A stretch of DNA of 11,427 nt from assembly GCA_031267055.1 (NCBI GenBank), contig JAIRZV010000066.1, forward strand, positions 1 through 11,427. The letters run 5' to 3'. The notes beneath the pieces are model-generated. The model was not told the origin of the DNA, did not search any database, and saw only the letters and a list, made by a program, of their open reading frames with translations. Positions 1-8,061 of this stretch are shown one piece after another (the stretch's first letter is position 1; the number at the start of each line of letters is the position of its first letter). Made by a program: the position numbers and the translations under genes. Origin of the DNA: Candidatus Margulisiibacteriota bacterium. GTDB taxonomy: Bacteria > Margulisbacteria > Termititenacia > Termititenacales > Termititenacaceae.

Positions 1-153
1 ATAGGAGATACGATTTATCCGGTTTTCACGCCGGGCATTATTGTCGGCACGGCTATTTTGATTTTCGCGCTGACGGCTCTGGTCAGTTATCTGCCCTGCC
101 GCCGCATTGCCAAACTCACACCGACAGACGCGCTGCGGGGGAAAATCGCATGA
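1..153 (+). CDS. FtsX/MacB-type ABC transporter permease, C-terminal end (partial)
   Basis: Frame 1 is open from the window edge to a TGA at 151-153, giving the last 50 residues of a protein. It holds one hydrophobic helix (about residues 11-33 of the fragment) followed by a basic tail ending LTPTDALRGKIA. The P-x-(D/E)-A-L-R pattern just after the last membrane helix is the usual C-terminus of FtsX-family permeases (LolC/E, MacB). The stop overlaps the start of the next permease as ATGA (150-153), so the two are translationally coupled and probably form a heterodimeric or tandem permease pair. The ATPase partner is not in the window and would be expected upstream. The assignment rests on a short fragment plus its context. 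Confidence 0.75.
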   Translation: MGDTIYPVFTPGIIVGTAILIFALTALVSYLPCRRIAKLTPTDALRGKIA

Positions 154-1421
154 TCAAATTTCTGCTCAAAGGTTTGTTGCGCGACCGCTCGCGGTCTTTT
201 TTTCCGGTGTTGACCGTGGCTTTCGGCGTGTTTCTGATAGTTTTTCTGGACGCTTTTTTTAACGGCGCGCTGACCAATATGTACAATGCTACGGCGCATC
301 ATCAGACCGGCCATGTGAAAATCATGACGCAGGCTTACGCCGCGGAAGCCGAGCAGTCGCCCAATGAATTGGCCTTGCTGGATCTGGCGGACTGGCTGGC
401 CAGACTGCGCGCGGAATATCCCGAAATTATCTGGACACCGCGTATCAATTTCGGCGGACTGATCGATATTCCCGACCAAAACGGCGAGACGCGGATACAG
501 GGACCGGCGGCCGGGCTGGCGGTGGATTTAAGCGCCGGCAGTCCAGAAATCGGTTTTCTCAATCTGGAAAAATCTCTAGTGCGCGGCCGCCTGCCGACAA
601 AAGCCGGCGAGATATTGCTGGCCGAAGATTTTGCGCGGAGATTGCAGGTCTCACCCAATGACACGGTCACACTGATCGGCTCGACGATGCATGGCAGCAT
701 GGCTGTCAATAATTTTACGCTGGCCGGCACAGTGCGTTTTGGCATGGCGGCTATGGACCGTGGCGCGATCATCGTAGACTTGCGCGATGTGCAGAACGCG
801 CTGGACATGCAGGACGCCGCCGGTGTGTTGCTGGGTTTTTTTGCGGACGATGCTTACGATAACCAAAAAGCCGAAATACTAAAAGCCGCTTTTAACGCGC
901 AATATCAGGACACCGCGGATGAATTTAGTCCGGTGATGTGCACACTGGTCGAGGACAGCGGCCTGGGCAGTTATTTTGCAATGGCCAGCTCCGCGATGTT
1001 TATTATTGCGCTGATTTTTGTCGCGGTGATGGCATTGGTCTTGTGGAACGCCGGACTCATCGGTGGACTGCGGCGTTACGGCGAGATGGGTGTGCGGCTG
1101 GCGATCGGCGAGAGCAAAATTCATATTTATCTCAGCATGTTGGGTGAAGCGGTGTTAATCGGTCTCGGCGGCTCAATTATCGGTATCTTGGGCGGTGTCT
1201 TGCTGGGTTATTGGCTGCAATATCACGGTCTGGATTACGGCGCGATGTTCAAAGACTCCAGCATGATGGTCGAGAATGTTTTCCGCGCGCAGGTAACGCT
1301 GAACAGCTGCTTCATCGGCTTTTTCCCGGGCGTGCTGGCAACTCTTATCGGCAACGCGCTGGCGGGCTTAGGCATTTTTAAGCGGCAGACCGCGCAGTTG
1401 TTTAAAGAATTGGAAAATTAA
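150..1421 (+). CDS. ABC transporter permease, FtsX/LolE-like
   Basis: A 423-residue inner-membrane protein with the FtsX/MacB permease layout. There is one N-terminal helix (about 17-38), then a large extracytoplasmic domain (about 40-270), then three more helices (about 278-303, 328-353, 385-410). The segment after the second helix, RRYGEMGVRLAIGES, matches the coupling motif of FtsX permeases (E-x-G-x-R-x-A-x-G), which contacts the ATPase. The start is fixed by the ATGA overlap with the upstream permease. The gene is followed 56 nt later by a LolA-like exported protein. This arrangement is common for transporters that extract lipoproteins or other lipid-linked cargo from the inner membrane, so a Lol-like role is inferred. 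The cargo cannot be read from the sequence. A MacB-like export role is the main alternative. Confidence 0.85.
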   Translation: MIKFLLKGLLRDRSRSFFPVLTVAFGVFLIVFLDAFFNGALTNMYNATAHHQTGHVKIMTQAYAAEAEQSPNELALLDLADWLARLRAEYPEIIWTPRINFGGLIDIPDQNGETRIQGPAAGLAVDLSAGSPEIGFLNLEKSLVRGRLPTKAGEILLAEDFARRLQVSPNDTVTLIGSTMHGSMAVNNFTLAGTVRFGMAAMDRGAIIVDLRDVQNALDMQDAAGVLLGFFADDAYDNQKAEILKAAFNAQYQDTADEFSPVMCTLVEDSGLGSYFAMASSAMFIIALIFVAVMALVLWNAGLIGGLRRYGEMGVRLAIGESKIHIYLSMLGEAVLIGLGGSIIGILGGVLLGYWLQYHGLDYGAMFKDSSMMVENVFRAQVTLNSCFIGFFPGVLATLIGNALAGLGIFKRQTAQLFKELEN

Positions 1422-1425
1422 AAAA

Positions 1426-1451
1426 GGACGGTTCGGCTCCGCTCACCGTCC
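1426..1451 (+). other. Intercistronic hairpin
   Basis: GGACGGT (1426-1432) pairs perfectly with ACCGTCC (1445-1451) around a 12-nt loop, in the short gap between the permease and the LolA-like gene. It follows an A-run but has no adjacent T-run, so it is a poor intrinsic terminator. An mRNA-stabilising or partly attenuating hairpin between co-transcribed genes is more likely. Confidence 0.45.
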
Positions 1452-1477
1452 GCAGTAAATTTTAAAAAGGAGAAGTC

Positions 1478-2272
1478 ATGCTGAAAAGAATAATTTTAGG
1501 GATATGCGCGCTCGGCGTTGTACTTGGCGCGGTAACGCCAATAGCGGAGGAAAGCATTGCTTCTCCTGCCGCCGCGGCCAAACCCGCTCCGCAAACCGCC
1601 GCAGAAATATTGCAGCGCATCGATGACAATCGCCTGTCCGACGGCAAAATCGCCGTGATGAGCATGACCATACACGGACGGCGCGGCGATCGCACGATCA
1701 GCGCCAAAAGCTGGCAGCGCAATATTCAAGATTCTTTCACCGAATATCTCGCCCCCGCCCGTGAAAAAGGCACGAAAATGCTTAAACTCGGCGATCAACT
1801 CTGGACTTATGCGCCGGACACCGACCGGACTATACTGATCAGCGGCCATCTGCTGCGCCAGTCGGTCATGGGTTCGGATCTGTCTTACGAAGACATGATG
1901 GAAGACCCTGTGCTAGCCAATAATTACAACGCCGCTATTTCCGGCGAGGAAATTTTGAACGGCCGGCCGGCCTGGGTTTTGGAATTGACCGCCAAAAAAG
2001 ACGACATCGCTTACGCCAAACGCCAGCTCTGGGTCGATCAGGAAAGATTTATCGCGCTCAAAGAAAATCTATACGCCAAAAGCGGCGCTTTGCTGAAAAC
2101 GCTCGACGTAAACGCGGTGATGCAGGTCGACGGGCGCTGGCTCGCCAAGTCCATGCTCTACAAAGACGCGTTGAAAAAAGACGGCGACGGCACGAGCGTG
2201 GTCATCGAATCTCTGGAATTCAACGACAATTTGCCGGAGACTTTGTTTTCCAAGGCTAGTTTGCGTAAATAA
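1478..2272 (+). CDS. LolA-like outer-membrane lipoprotein-sorting protein
   Basis: A 264-residue exported protein. The N-terminus (MLKRIILGICALGVVLGAV) is a signal peptide: two basic residues, a hydrophobic core, then an Ala/Pro-rich linker to about residue 40. The mature part resembles the LolA-like family of 'outer membrane lipoprotein-sorting proteins' (COG2834). It has the run of beta-strand segments, the LWTYAPDTDRTI segment near residues 108-119, and the characteristic SDLSYEDMMEDP near residues 132-143. Such proteins form an open beta-barrel that binds acyl chains in the periplasm. The start has a good Shine-Dalgarno (AAGGAG, 1467-1472). Its place directly behind two FtsX-type permeases suggests it receives or monitors the cargo of that transporter. 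It is not canonical LolA, and the real substrate is unknown. Confidence 0.8.
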   Translation: MLKRIILGICALGVVLGAVTPIAEESIASPAAAAKPAPQTAAEILQRIDDNRLSDGKIAVMSMTIHGRRGDRTISAKSWQRNIQDSFTEYLAPAREKGTKMLKLGDQLWTYAPDTDRTILISGHLLRQSVMGSDLSYEDMMEDPVLANNYNAAISGEEILNGRPAWVLELTAKKDDIAYAKRQLWVDQERFIALKENLYAKSGALLKTLDVNAVMQVDGRWLAKSMLYKDALKKDGDGTSVVIESLEFNDNLPETLFSKASLRK

Positions 2273-2393
2273 AAATATTTACTTCTCGGCTACGATAAAG
2301 CAGAGCGAATATTTTGCCGCGCTTACATAAAAAAATGAAACATTCAAACAAAAGTGACGATATATTTATACCTTTTAACAAGGAGTTAGCGTA

Positions 2394-4148
2394 ATGAACA
2401 AAGCCAATAGTGTTGCCAGAAACCTTGATTTTCATTCCAACCCGGAGGTGAATTATCCGTTTATTGCCGAAGCGCAATTTGTCTCGGCGCGAAGCATCGC
2501 TCGGGCTAGACAGATTTTAGATCGGTTGACCGACGATATGCAGCAGGCGGTAATCCAAAGCCGAGAACAAACACTGCTTGGCAAACTCAATGCAGCTCTT
2601 TGGAATTTTTATGAGCACCGGCCGGAGCTTTTACGGTACGCTGTTCCTACAAGAAATTTTCTATTTACGGACCAGCTTCTGGGTAATGGGCCGGGGCAAA
2701 TTTGGTTTGCTTCATATATGATTTTGTTTAACCTCAAAGCCAAAATGCAGACTGTGGATGCCGCTTGGGCAGATTTAAATTTAGTTTCTTTTTCCGGCGA
2801 GGTACTGTTGGAATATCGTGGTGAATATTACACCAATGAATTTGACACGGCTATAGATCCGGGACTTGTCCAAACCAGAACTTCTCGGCCCAATGATGGT
2901 TTTTCCTCTTTTCTAAAAATTAAAGATAAAGCCGACATCCTCCATGAATTCGATATCTCGGCACAGAACGCCGAGCAAATCCTCCGTCCTTTGCAAGAAC
3001 GGCAAATAGAATTTCTGGACAATATACTGCTGGCTTTCGAAATGGATGCGAAAGGTTACGCTCGGCAGTTTAAGGAATATTTATTAAAAGCCCACGAAGT
3101 ATATCCCTGCCTCGGCACCACCAATACACTGCTTAATATAGCCGTAAAAGAAGAAGATTATAAAGAAATAATTCGCTATGCTTCGGAAATTTTAGAGCGT
3201 TTCGGCTGCACTACAGGAGAGAAAGCCTGCGATGCTTACCATAACAGGGCAGTTTCTTATCTGGCGCTACAGGATTATGAAAATGCGGAAAAAGACATGC
3301 TGGTAGAGCTAAACTTGGCGCAGAACAGCGGCGACGCAGAAAAAATACTCAATATTTATGACAGTCTAGTTCATCTGGCCTGTGACCTGAAAAACGTGGA
3401 GAAAATTGTGCAATATGCAACAGCTCGGCTAAACCTAGGAGTCGATGATCCAACTTGCGGCATGGAACTGCATATGAATTTGGGAATTGCCTACTCCTAT
3501 CCTCCGAAAACAGATTGGGTTGCGGCCAAAGAACATCTGCTAACCGCTCACAAAATCGCCAAGCAGTTAAATAACCAGCAAATGCTTGCCAACATAAATA
3601 TCTATTTGACGAATTCGGCTATCAATGGAAATATTTATGATGACGAGTTGCTCGAAATAGCCGTCGAAAATTTTGACAACATCAACAGTTATCCTTTTCA
3701 TTGGTATATCGGTCAATTTAATTTTGGACAGCAAAATTATGTTGAGGCGCGGAAACATTTTTCCCTAGCTTTAAATCAATTGAGAGCCACAGGACAGTTC
3801 GATAACGCCGTACTTGCGTGTCTTTGGCTGGCGCGGACAGCCGCCAAACAAGGGGATTATCCAGAAACTCTGCGCAAAGCGCAGGAGGGATTGAAGCTTA
3901 ATAATAATTTTGCCCATGATTTTTTGTACTTGCATAGTGCCTTGGCATATCTGGTTTTGGGTGAGACAAAAAATGCGGAAAAAGCTTTTGCGTCCGCGCT
4001 GGATTTATTCCGGCAAAATGGCGATTTTGACAGCGACGCAGAAGGTGATCTACAGACAGCTAAAGAATTTTTATTAAAGCAAGGTCGTCAAGATGATGCC
4101 GCCAAAGTCAACGATTGGCTAGCGCAACTGAAGCAAACCAAGCCGTAA
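2394..4148 (+). CDS. TPR-repeat protein, function unknown
   Basis: A 584-residue protein without a signal peptide or membrane helix, so probably cytoplasmic. The start follows AAGGAG (2380-2385). Residues 1 to about 235 form an N-terminal region I do not recognise. From about 238 to 580 there are roughly nine helix-turn-helix units with the TPR pattern of small and aromatic residues (for example AYHNRAVSYLALQDYENAEK from 280 and LHSALAYLVLGETKNAEKAF near 515). The array is typical of scaffolds that bind peptides or partner proteins. No enzyme domain is visible. Base composition is more AT-rich than in the preceding operon, and the 121-nt gap before it suggests a separate transcription unit, though I found no convincing promoter there. 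The next gene has its own promoter, so this one is probably monocistronic. The TPR call is firm; the role is unknown. Confidence 0.8.
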   Translation: MNKANSVARNLDFHSNPEVNYPFIAEAQFVSARSIARARQILDRLTDDMQQAVIQSREQTLLGKLNAALWNFYEHRPELLRYAVPTRNFLFTDQLLGNGPGQIWFASYMILFNLKAKMQTVDAAWADLNLVSFSGEVLLEYRGEYYTNEFDTAIDPGLVQTRTSRPNDGFSSFLKIKDKADILHEFDISAQNAEQILRPLQERQIEFLDNILLAFEMDAKGYARQFKEYLLKAHEVYPCLGTTNTLLNIAVKEEDYKEIIRYASEILERFGCTTGEKACDAYHNRAVSYLALQDYENAEKDMLVELNLAQNSGDAEKILNIYDSLVHLACDLKNVEKIVQYATARLNLGVDDPTCGMELHMNLGIAYSYPPKTDWVAAKEHLLTAHKIAKQLNNQQMLANINIYLTNSAINGNIYDDELLEIAVENFDNINSYPFHWYIGQFNFGQQNYVEARKHFSLALNQLRATGQFDNAVLACLWLARTAAKQGDYPETLRKAQEGLKLNNNFAHDFLYLHSALAYLVLGETKNAEKAFASALDLFRQNGDFDSDAEGDLQTAKEFLLKQGRQDDAAKVNDWLAQLKQTKP

Positions 4149-4172
4149 AGGGCAACCACCTGCCGATTTGAT

Positions 4173-4202
4173 TTGACACAGCCGCGCCGCGCCTCGTAAA
4201 AT
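4173..4202 (+). promoter_or_regulatory. Sigma-70-type promoter of the beta-barrel gene
   Basis: A perfect -35 box TTGACA (4173-4178) and a near-consensus -10 box TAAAAT (4197-4202) are separated by 18 nt. The predicted transcript starts near 4209, giving a leader of about 105 nt before the ATG at 4315. It lies just after the stop of the TPR gene, so the outer-membrane gene is transcribed on its own. Confidence 0.7.
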
Positions 4203-4223
4203 CAAAACAGCGTAAAAAAAACC

Positions 4224-4282
4224 AAAGGAGGTGCGCGCAAGTAGCGGTTATGTTGTGCCTCATTAAAATAAAACGTTTCTGA
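4224..4282 (+). promoter_or_regulatory. Leader with orphan strong Shine-Dalgarno and possible leader peptide
   Basis: AAAGGAGGTG (4224-4233) is a ten-base match to the usual 16S rRNA 3' end complement. It is stronger than any start-site signal in the window, yet the real start codon lies more than 80 nt downstream. The nearest ATG is at 4250 and opens an 11-codon frame (MLCLIKIKRF, stop at 4280-4282) that runs into the following hairpin. Its spacing (about 18 nt) is too long for normal initiation. GTG at 4231 overlaps the signal itself. It could be a ribosome standby site, a leader-peptide site, or chance. Confidence 0.3.
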
Positions 4283-4301
4283 AAACTAAAGTTTTCGGAA
4301 A
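4276..4301 (+). promoter_or_regulatory. Stem-loop just upstream of the beta-barrel start
   Basis: TTTCTGAAAAC (4276-4286) pairs with GTTTTCGGAAA (4291-4301) around a TAAA loop: 11 base pairs, one of them a G-U wobble. It ends immediately before the weak ribosome site GAAAGGG (4302-4308) of the outer-membrane gene, where it could modulate translation or protect the mRNA. There is no T-run, so it is not a terminator. Confidence 0.5.
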
Positions 4302-4314
4302 GAAAGGGTAAAAC

Positions 4315-5541
4315 ATGAATTTAAGAAAAGTAATTTTGGGCGCGGGAATACTGGCGGCGGCGGCTCTGGCCGGCGTGCTGGACACCAACGATGTGAAATT
4401 GAATTCGACTCTGGGCTTGGGCGCCAATCCGGCGGCTATAGCGGTCAATCAAGAACGCAAAGTCGAAGGCGGCGCGATAGTTCTCAATCAGCTCAGCCAG
4501 AGCAATCAGGTAAAAGAACCTAATATGACTGGAGGAATAAGCTTAATCAAAGGTAAAAACGTAAACTCATCGAGTTTCAATGACTCCACAAAATTTTTGT
4601 CCTACACGGATACTTTTGCCGGCAACTGGTTCGCCATTCGTTACAGATACGAGAGTAATCTGTATCCAAATTTTACCGCAACGATAACATTGCCGAACGC
4701 TCTGCAAAATATACTTGACCCGAATCTTAAAGCTAAAGGCGCTATGTATCGCAAAGACGCGACAGAAACAACTTCTTTGGTTTGGGGTCGTGAATTGCTA
4801 AAAGGTTTGACTGCTGGCGCAGAATTAGCCACGAATGTTTATACATTAAACACCGATCAAACTTACAATAAAGCAGCCAAAGATATATATCATGTAGCAT
4901 TGAGCGGAAGCCCATTTCAAAACTCTAAAGAGTACTCACAATCTCAACCGTATTACACGCTGACTCTGGGCGGCATTTACGATGTGGCCGACGATCAAAA
5001 AATTTCTCTGGCGCATAAATTCAGCCACGAGAGAGATACGCATACCGGCGACGGCAATAAAAATACTGCTGGCACGGACTATGTGGAAACTTTGCCCGCT
5101 GAAACTGGTCTGGCTTATATTTACCGCGTAAATGACGCACTGGAATTGGCCGGTGTGTTCAAGACTTTTTGGGACTTGACCTATGAGAAAACCACGAAAA
5201 CTGACGGCGGTGGTGAGTCCACAGAATCAGTTTTCATTGCTCCGGTAAATTCTTACGGCTTTGCCGCCAGCTACAAAGTTACCAATGAATGGGAATTGCA
5301 GGGTTACGGTAATTTCCTGCGCAATTACAAAAATAGCCTGGCCAGCGGTCTGACCGGCAAGGAAGAAAAAGGCTATGATGTGACGCAGCTCGGCGCCAAT
5401 GTGCAGTACAGCCCGTCTTTCCTGAACGGCGGCACAATATTGCTGGGCAGCTATATGACCAGATTGGTGAATGAAGATCCCAATGTGGGCACTGTGTTCG
5501 ACATCACCAACACTTCGTTGTCCTACTCGCACGCTTTCTAA
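4315..5541 (+). CDS. Outer-membrane beta-barrel protein (porin/FadL-like)
   Basis: A 408-residue exported protein. MNLRKVILGAGILAAAALAG is a clear signal peptide, with cleavage likely after an Ala near residue 19. The mature protein is rich in alternating polar/apolar stretches with aromatic residues, as expected for transmembrane beta-strands. It ends SLSYSHAF, and the terminal Phe with preceding aromatics is the recognition signature for BAM-mediated insertion. Near the mature N-terminus, LGLGANPAAIAV resembles the NPA motif seen in FadL/OmpP1 and related barrels, so a hydrophobic-substrate channel is possible, but the rest is not clearly FadL. It has its own promoter, a structured leader and a strong terminator, consistent with a well-expressed surface protein. 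The beta-barrel call is solid; the substrate is unknown. Confidence 0.8.
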   Translation: MNLRKVILGAGILAAAALAGVLDTNDVKLNSTLGLGANPAAIAVNQERKVEGGAIVLNQLSQSNQVKEPNMTGGISLIKGKNVNSSSFNDSTKFLSYTDTFAGNWFAIRYRYESNLYPNFTATITLPNALQNILDPNLKAKGAMYRKDATETTSLVWGRELLKGLTAGAELATNVYTLNTDQTYNKAAKDIYHVALSGSPFQNSKEYSQSQPYYTLTLGGIYDVADDQKISLAHKFSHERDTHTGDGNKNTAGTDYVETLPAETGLAYIYRVNDALELAGVFKTFWDLTYEKTTKTDGGGESTESVFIAPVNSYGFAASYKVTNEWELQGYGNFLRNYKNSLASGLTGKEEKGYDVTQLGANVQYSPSFLNGGTILLGSYMTRLVNEDPNVGTVFDITNTSLSYSHAF

Positions 5542-5564
5542 GATCAAGCGCGAGAGTGTAAATC

Positions 5565-5595
5565 AAAAGGGCTGTCTCACGACAGCCCTTTTTTT
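5565..5595. terminator. Bidirectional intrinsic terminator
   Basis: AAAAGGGCTGTC (5565-5576) and GACAGCCCTTTT (5581-5592) form a perfect 12-bp stem with a TCAC loop, followed by Ts to 5595. Because the stem starts with AAAA, the opposite strand also reads hairpin plus T-run. It sits between the converging beta-barrel gene and hcyD and can stop transcription from both sides. Confidence 0.92.
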
Positions 5596-5624
5596 ATCAT
5601 GCCACTTTTTTTAATTCCGCGATG

Positions 5625-6020
5625 TCAAGCTCCGGCATTGATTTTCTCCTCGCTCACCGCGCCTTGTCGGATCCGAAAAGCCTTGATAGTCGGCGGCTCC
5701 AGCAACGAATAGATCACATACAAAACATTAGGATCATAGGCCAGACGAATATCCTCCGGCGAAGGCCGCGCCGGACTGGCCGGATGCGTGTGCGCCACGG
5801 CGAGGATTTGCAAACCGCTCTGCCGTGCTTCTTTGACCACCGCAAATTGCTCTTGCGGATCGAGCGTAAAATGCTCCGCGCTCTGGTCAACATTGGTCAT
5901 CGGATAGTATTTGCTCGCCACGCCGTCCCTTCCGGCCAGATAACCGCAGGCTTCCAGCGGCGCTTCGGCAAAACCGTGCGCGTAAATTTCTTCAACTAAT
6001 TTACGGCCAATAGTCAACAT
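5625..6020 (-). CDS. hcyD: JAMM/M67-family metalloprotease, HcyD-like
   Basis: A 131-residue single-domain JAMM (MPN+) zinc protease. The full motif is present: catalytic Glu23 (LEACGYLAG), and His77-x-His79 with Ser87 and Asp90 in HTHPASPARPSPED, which is the HxH-x7-S-x2-D pattern. Small M67 enzymes of this kind (Mec in mycobacteria, HcyD in Wolinella) act on the C-terminus of ThiS-like sulfur carriers. They either remove residues after Gly-Gly or release the newly made amino acid from the carrier. It is last in the hcyS-metY-hcyF-hcyD operon, 2 nt after hcyF, with GGAGG inside the end of hcyF as its ribosome site. The predicted job is to trim the HcyS tail and to hydrolyse HcyS-homocysteine. 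The family is certain; the substrate follows from context. Confidence 0.88.
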   Translation of the reverse strand: MLTIGRKLVEEIYAHGFAEAPLEACGYLAGRDGVASKYYPMTNVDQSAEHFTLDPQEQFAVVKEARQSGLQILAVAHTHPASPARPSPEDIRLAYDPNVLYVIYSLLEPPTIKAFRIRQGAVSEEKINAGA

Positions 6021-6022
6021 GG

Positions 6023-6832
6023 TCAGCCTCCGGATTTCAGGTCACAAACCGGCTGTTCCGCGTCTTCAAGTTTTGTAATAGACGGATGTTTGCCACAGAG
6101 CGGACAATTATCACTGCGTCTGATTTTGACCACGCGGAAATTCATCGTCAGCGCGTCAAAAATCAAAAGTCTGTTCGTCAATAATTCGCCAACGCCGGTC
6201 AAATATTTCAAGGCTTCCGCCGCTTGAATAGTGCCCAGCATACCGGCCACCGCGCCCAGCACTCCGGCCTGCGCGCAAGTTGGCACCAGATTTTTGGGCG
6301 GCGGCGCGTCGAAAACACAGCGGTAACAGGCCGTGCCCGGTAAATGCGTCATGGTCTGGCCGTCAAAACGCAATATGCCGCCGTGCGAAAAAGGCTTGCC
6401 GGCCAGCACACAGGCGTCGTTGATCAGAAATTTAGCCGGAAAATTATCCGTGGCGTCAATAATAAAATCATAGTCCTTAATCAAATCGTTTATGTTGTGC
6501 GCCAGCGCCAGAGTGTGATAAGCGTTTACTTTAACCTCAGGATTGATTTGCGCAATTTTTTCCCGCGCGGAAATAACTTTGGGCTTGCCGATGTCCGGCG
6601 TAAAATGAATGACCTGTCTTTGCAAATTGGTTTGGTCGACCACATCGCCGTCGACCAAACCGATAGTCCCCACGCCGGCCGCCGCCAGATAGAGAGCCGC
6701 CGGCGCGCCCAAACCGCCGGCACCGATAATCAGTATTTTACCGGCGCAGATTTTTTCCTGCCCTTCAATGCCGACGTTTTTCAAAATAATATGCCGGCTG
6801 TAACGTTCGAGCTGCTCGTCCGTAAAACTCAT
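6023..6832 (-). CDS. hcyF: ThiF/MoeB-type sulfur-carrier adenylyltransferase, HcyF-like
   Basis: A 269-residue E1-like enzyme. Visible features in order are: the nucleotide loop GAGGLG (37-42); Asp61 and Asp63 in LVDGD; NLQRQ (69-73) with the ATP-contacting Arg72; Lys85; Asp129 in DATDN; and two zinc-ligand pairs, Cys169/Cys172 (CYRC) and Cys243/Cys246 (CPLC). A further conserved Cys186 sits in PTCAQAGV. The family adenylates the C-terminal Gly of ThiS/MoaD-like proteins so that sulfide or persulfide can form a thiocarboxylate. There is no C-terminal rhodanese domain, so sulfur probably comes from free sulfide or another donor. It overlaps metY by ATGA (6829-6832), with GGAGG four bases before its ATG. 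No molybdopterin or thiamine genes are nearby, so the HcyF role is favoured over MoeB or ThiF. Confidence 0.88.
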   Translation of the reverse strand: MSFTDEQLERYSRHIILKNVGIEGQEKICAGKILIIGAGGLGAPAALYLAAAGVGTIGLVDGDVVDQTNLQRQVIHFTPDIGKPKVISAREKIAQINPEVKVNAYHTLALAHNINDLIKDYDFIIDATDNFPAKFLINDACVLAGKPFSHGGILRFDGQTMTHLPGTACYRCVFDAPPPKNLVPTCAQAGVLGAVAGMLGTIQAAEALKYLTGVGELLTNRLLIFDALTMNFRVVKIRRSDNCPLCGKHPSITKLEDAEQPVCDLKSGG

Positions 6833-8061
6833 GCCGCCTCCAGAGCTTGCTGTAAATCTTCCTGCAAATCCGCCAAATCTTCAATACCGACCGCCAGCCG
6901 GATCAGAGTTTCCGGCACGCCCATCGTGGCTTTTTGCTCCGCGGTATATTCGCTAAAAATCGTCGAAGCTGGATGAATGATCAGGGTTTTGTTGTCATTG
7001 AGATTGGTGGCGCGGCGGATCAGCTGCAGGCGGTTCAAAAATTGGAAACATTTTTCGCGGCTGTCCAGCTCAAAAGTCAGCAACGCGCCGGCGCCGTTGG
7101 GAAATTGTTTTTGCGCCAGCGCAAAAGACGGTGAGTCCGCCAGCCCGGGATAATTGACCTTGCGCACCTGCGGCCGCGTCTGTAAAAATCTCGCCAGAGC
7201 CAGCGTGTTGGCGCAGGACAGTCCGGCGCGCAAGACCAGAGTTTCCAGACCAAGACTTTGCAAATAAGCGTTGTGCGGCGAGAGAATATTGCCGAGGTCG
7301 CGGCAGACGCGCGTTTTCAAAACCTGGAGCAGCGCGTAAGGGCCGAATTTCTGAGCTTGCTCCGCCAGATGCGGATTATTGCGATAATCGTAAGCGCCGT
7401 AATCCAAAATTAAGCCGCCCAGCGAAGTCGCGCCGCCGGAAATATATTTGGTGCTGGACAAAACTTCCAGATGCACGCCGAAATTCGGCGCGTCAAAAAG
7501 ATACGGTGGAGTCAAAGTCGTGTCCGCGATCAGCAAAATCTTTTTTCGCCTGGCGATCTCCGCCAGACCGGTGATGTCCGCCACTTCCAGCTGTGGATTG
7601 GTGATAGTTTCCAAAAATATCGCGCGCGTTTTTTCATTGATAACATTTGCGGTTTGCCGCAAATCGGTCAGGTCGGTGTAAATAGTTTCCAGTCCCCATT
7701 GTTTTAAGGTGGCGGAAAACAAAGAATAAGTGTTACCAAAAATATGCCGTGTCGTGACGATATTGTCGCCCTGTCCGGCAATAGTCAAGAACAACGCGGA
7801 CAGCGCCGCCATGCCGGAAGCCGCGGCAACTGCGCCCTGCGCGCCGGAAAAATTTTTAATCTTTTGCTCAAAATGCTCGACTGTCGGATTGGAGATGCGC
7901 GAGTAAGTGTGCGCCGGTTTGCGGCCGCAGAAAGACGCTGCCAAATCCTCGGCGGTGTCCGCCGCAAAAGCCACGCTGTCATAGATCGGCATATGCAGAG
8001 CGTTGTGCGCGTCTTTTTTTAAGAATTTGGCGTGAATGCTTTTAGTGGCAAATCCGCTCAT
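6829..8061 (-). CDS. metY: O-acylhomoserine sulfhydrylase (MetY-like), PLP-dependent
   Basis: A 410-residue Cys/Met-metabolism PLP enzyme. Seen are YSR (53-55, phosphate contact from the partner subunit), SGMAA (82-86, cofactor phosphate), Asp180 in ADTTLTPP (pyridine nitrogen) and the Schiff-base Lys205 in SSTKYISGG. In this operon the expected reaction is transfer of sulfur from the HcyS thiocarboxylate to O-acetyl- (or O-succinyl-) homoserine. I place the start at 8061 (MSGFATKSIH): this is where family similarity begins, and GGCGGAG lies just upstream. An in-frame ATG at 8148 would add 29 unrelated residues lying wholly inside hcyS. The gene overlaps hcyS by 20 nt and hcyF by 4 nt. Cystathionine gamma-synthase or a lyase is possible by sequence alone, but the neighbours argue for MetY. 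Confidence 0.87.
   Translation of the reverse strand: MSGFATKSIHAKFLKKDAHNALHMPIYDSVAFAADTAEDLAASFCGRKPAHTYSRISNPTVEHFEQKIKNFSGAQGAVAAASGMAALSALFLTIAGQGDNIVTTRHIFGNTYSLFSATLKQWGLETIYTDLTDLRQTANVINEKTRAIFLETITNPQLEVADITGLAEIARRKKILLIADTTLTPPYLFDAPNFGVHLEVLSSTKYISGGATSLGGLILDYGAYDYRNNPHLAEQAQKFGPYALLQVLKTRVCRDLGNILSPHNAYLQSLGLETLVLRAGLSCANTLALARFLQTRPQVRKVNYPGLADSPSFALAQKQFPNGAGALLTFELDSREKCFQFLNRLQLIRRATNLNDNKTLIIHPASTIFSEYTAEQKATMGVPETLIRLAVGIEDLADLQEDLQQALEAA

Noticed and set aside
2271..2326. AAAATATT ... AATATTTT inverted repeat after the LolA-like gene as terminator
   Set aside because: Only eight AT pairs with a loop of about 40 nt and no T-run at the right place; too weak.
5622..5999. 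Plus-strand ORF antisense to hcyD
   Set aside because: Shadow of hcyD, whose JAMM motif, ribosome site and operon position make it the real gene.
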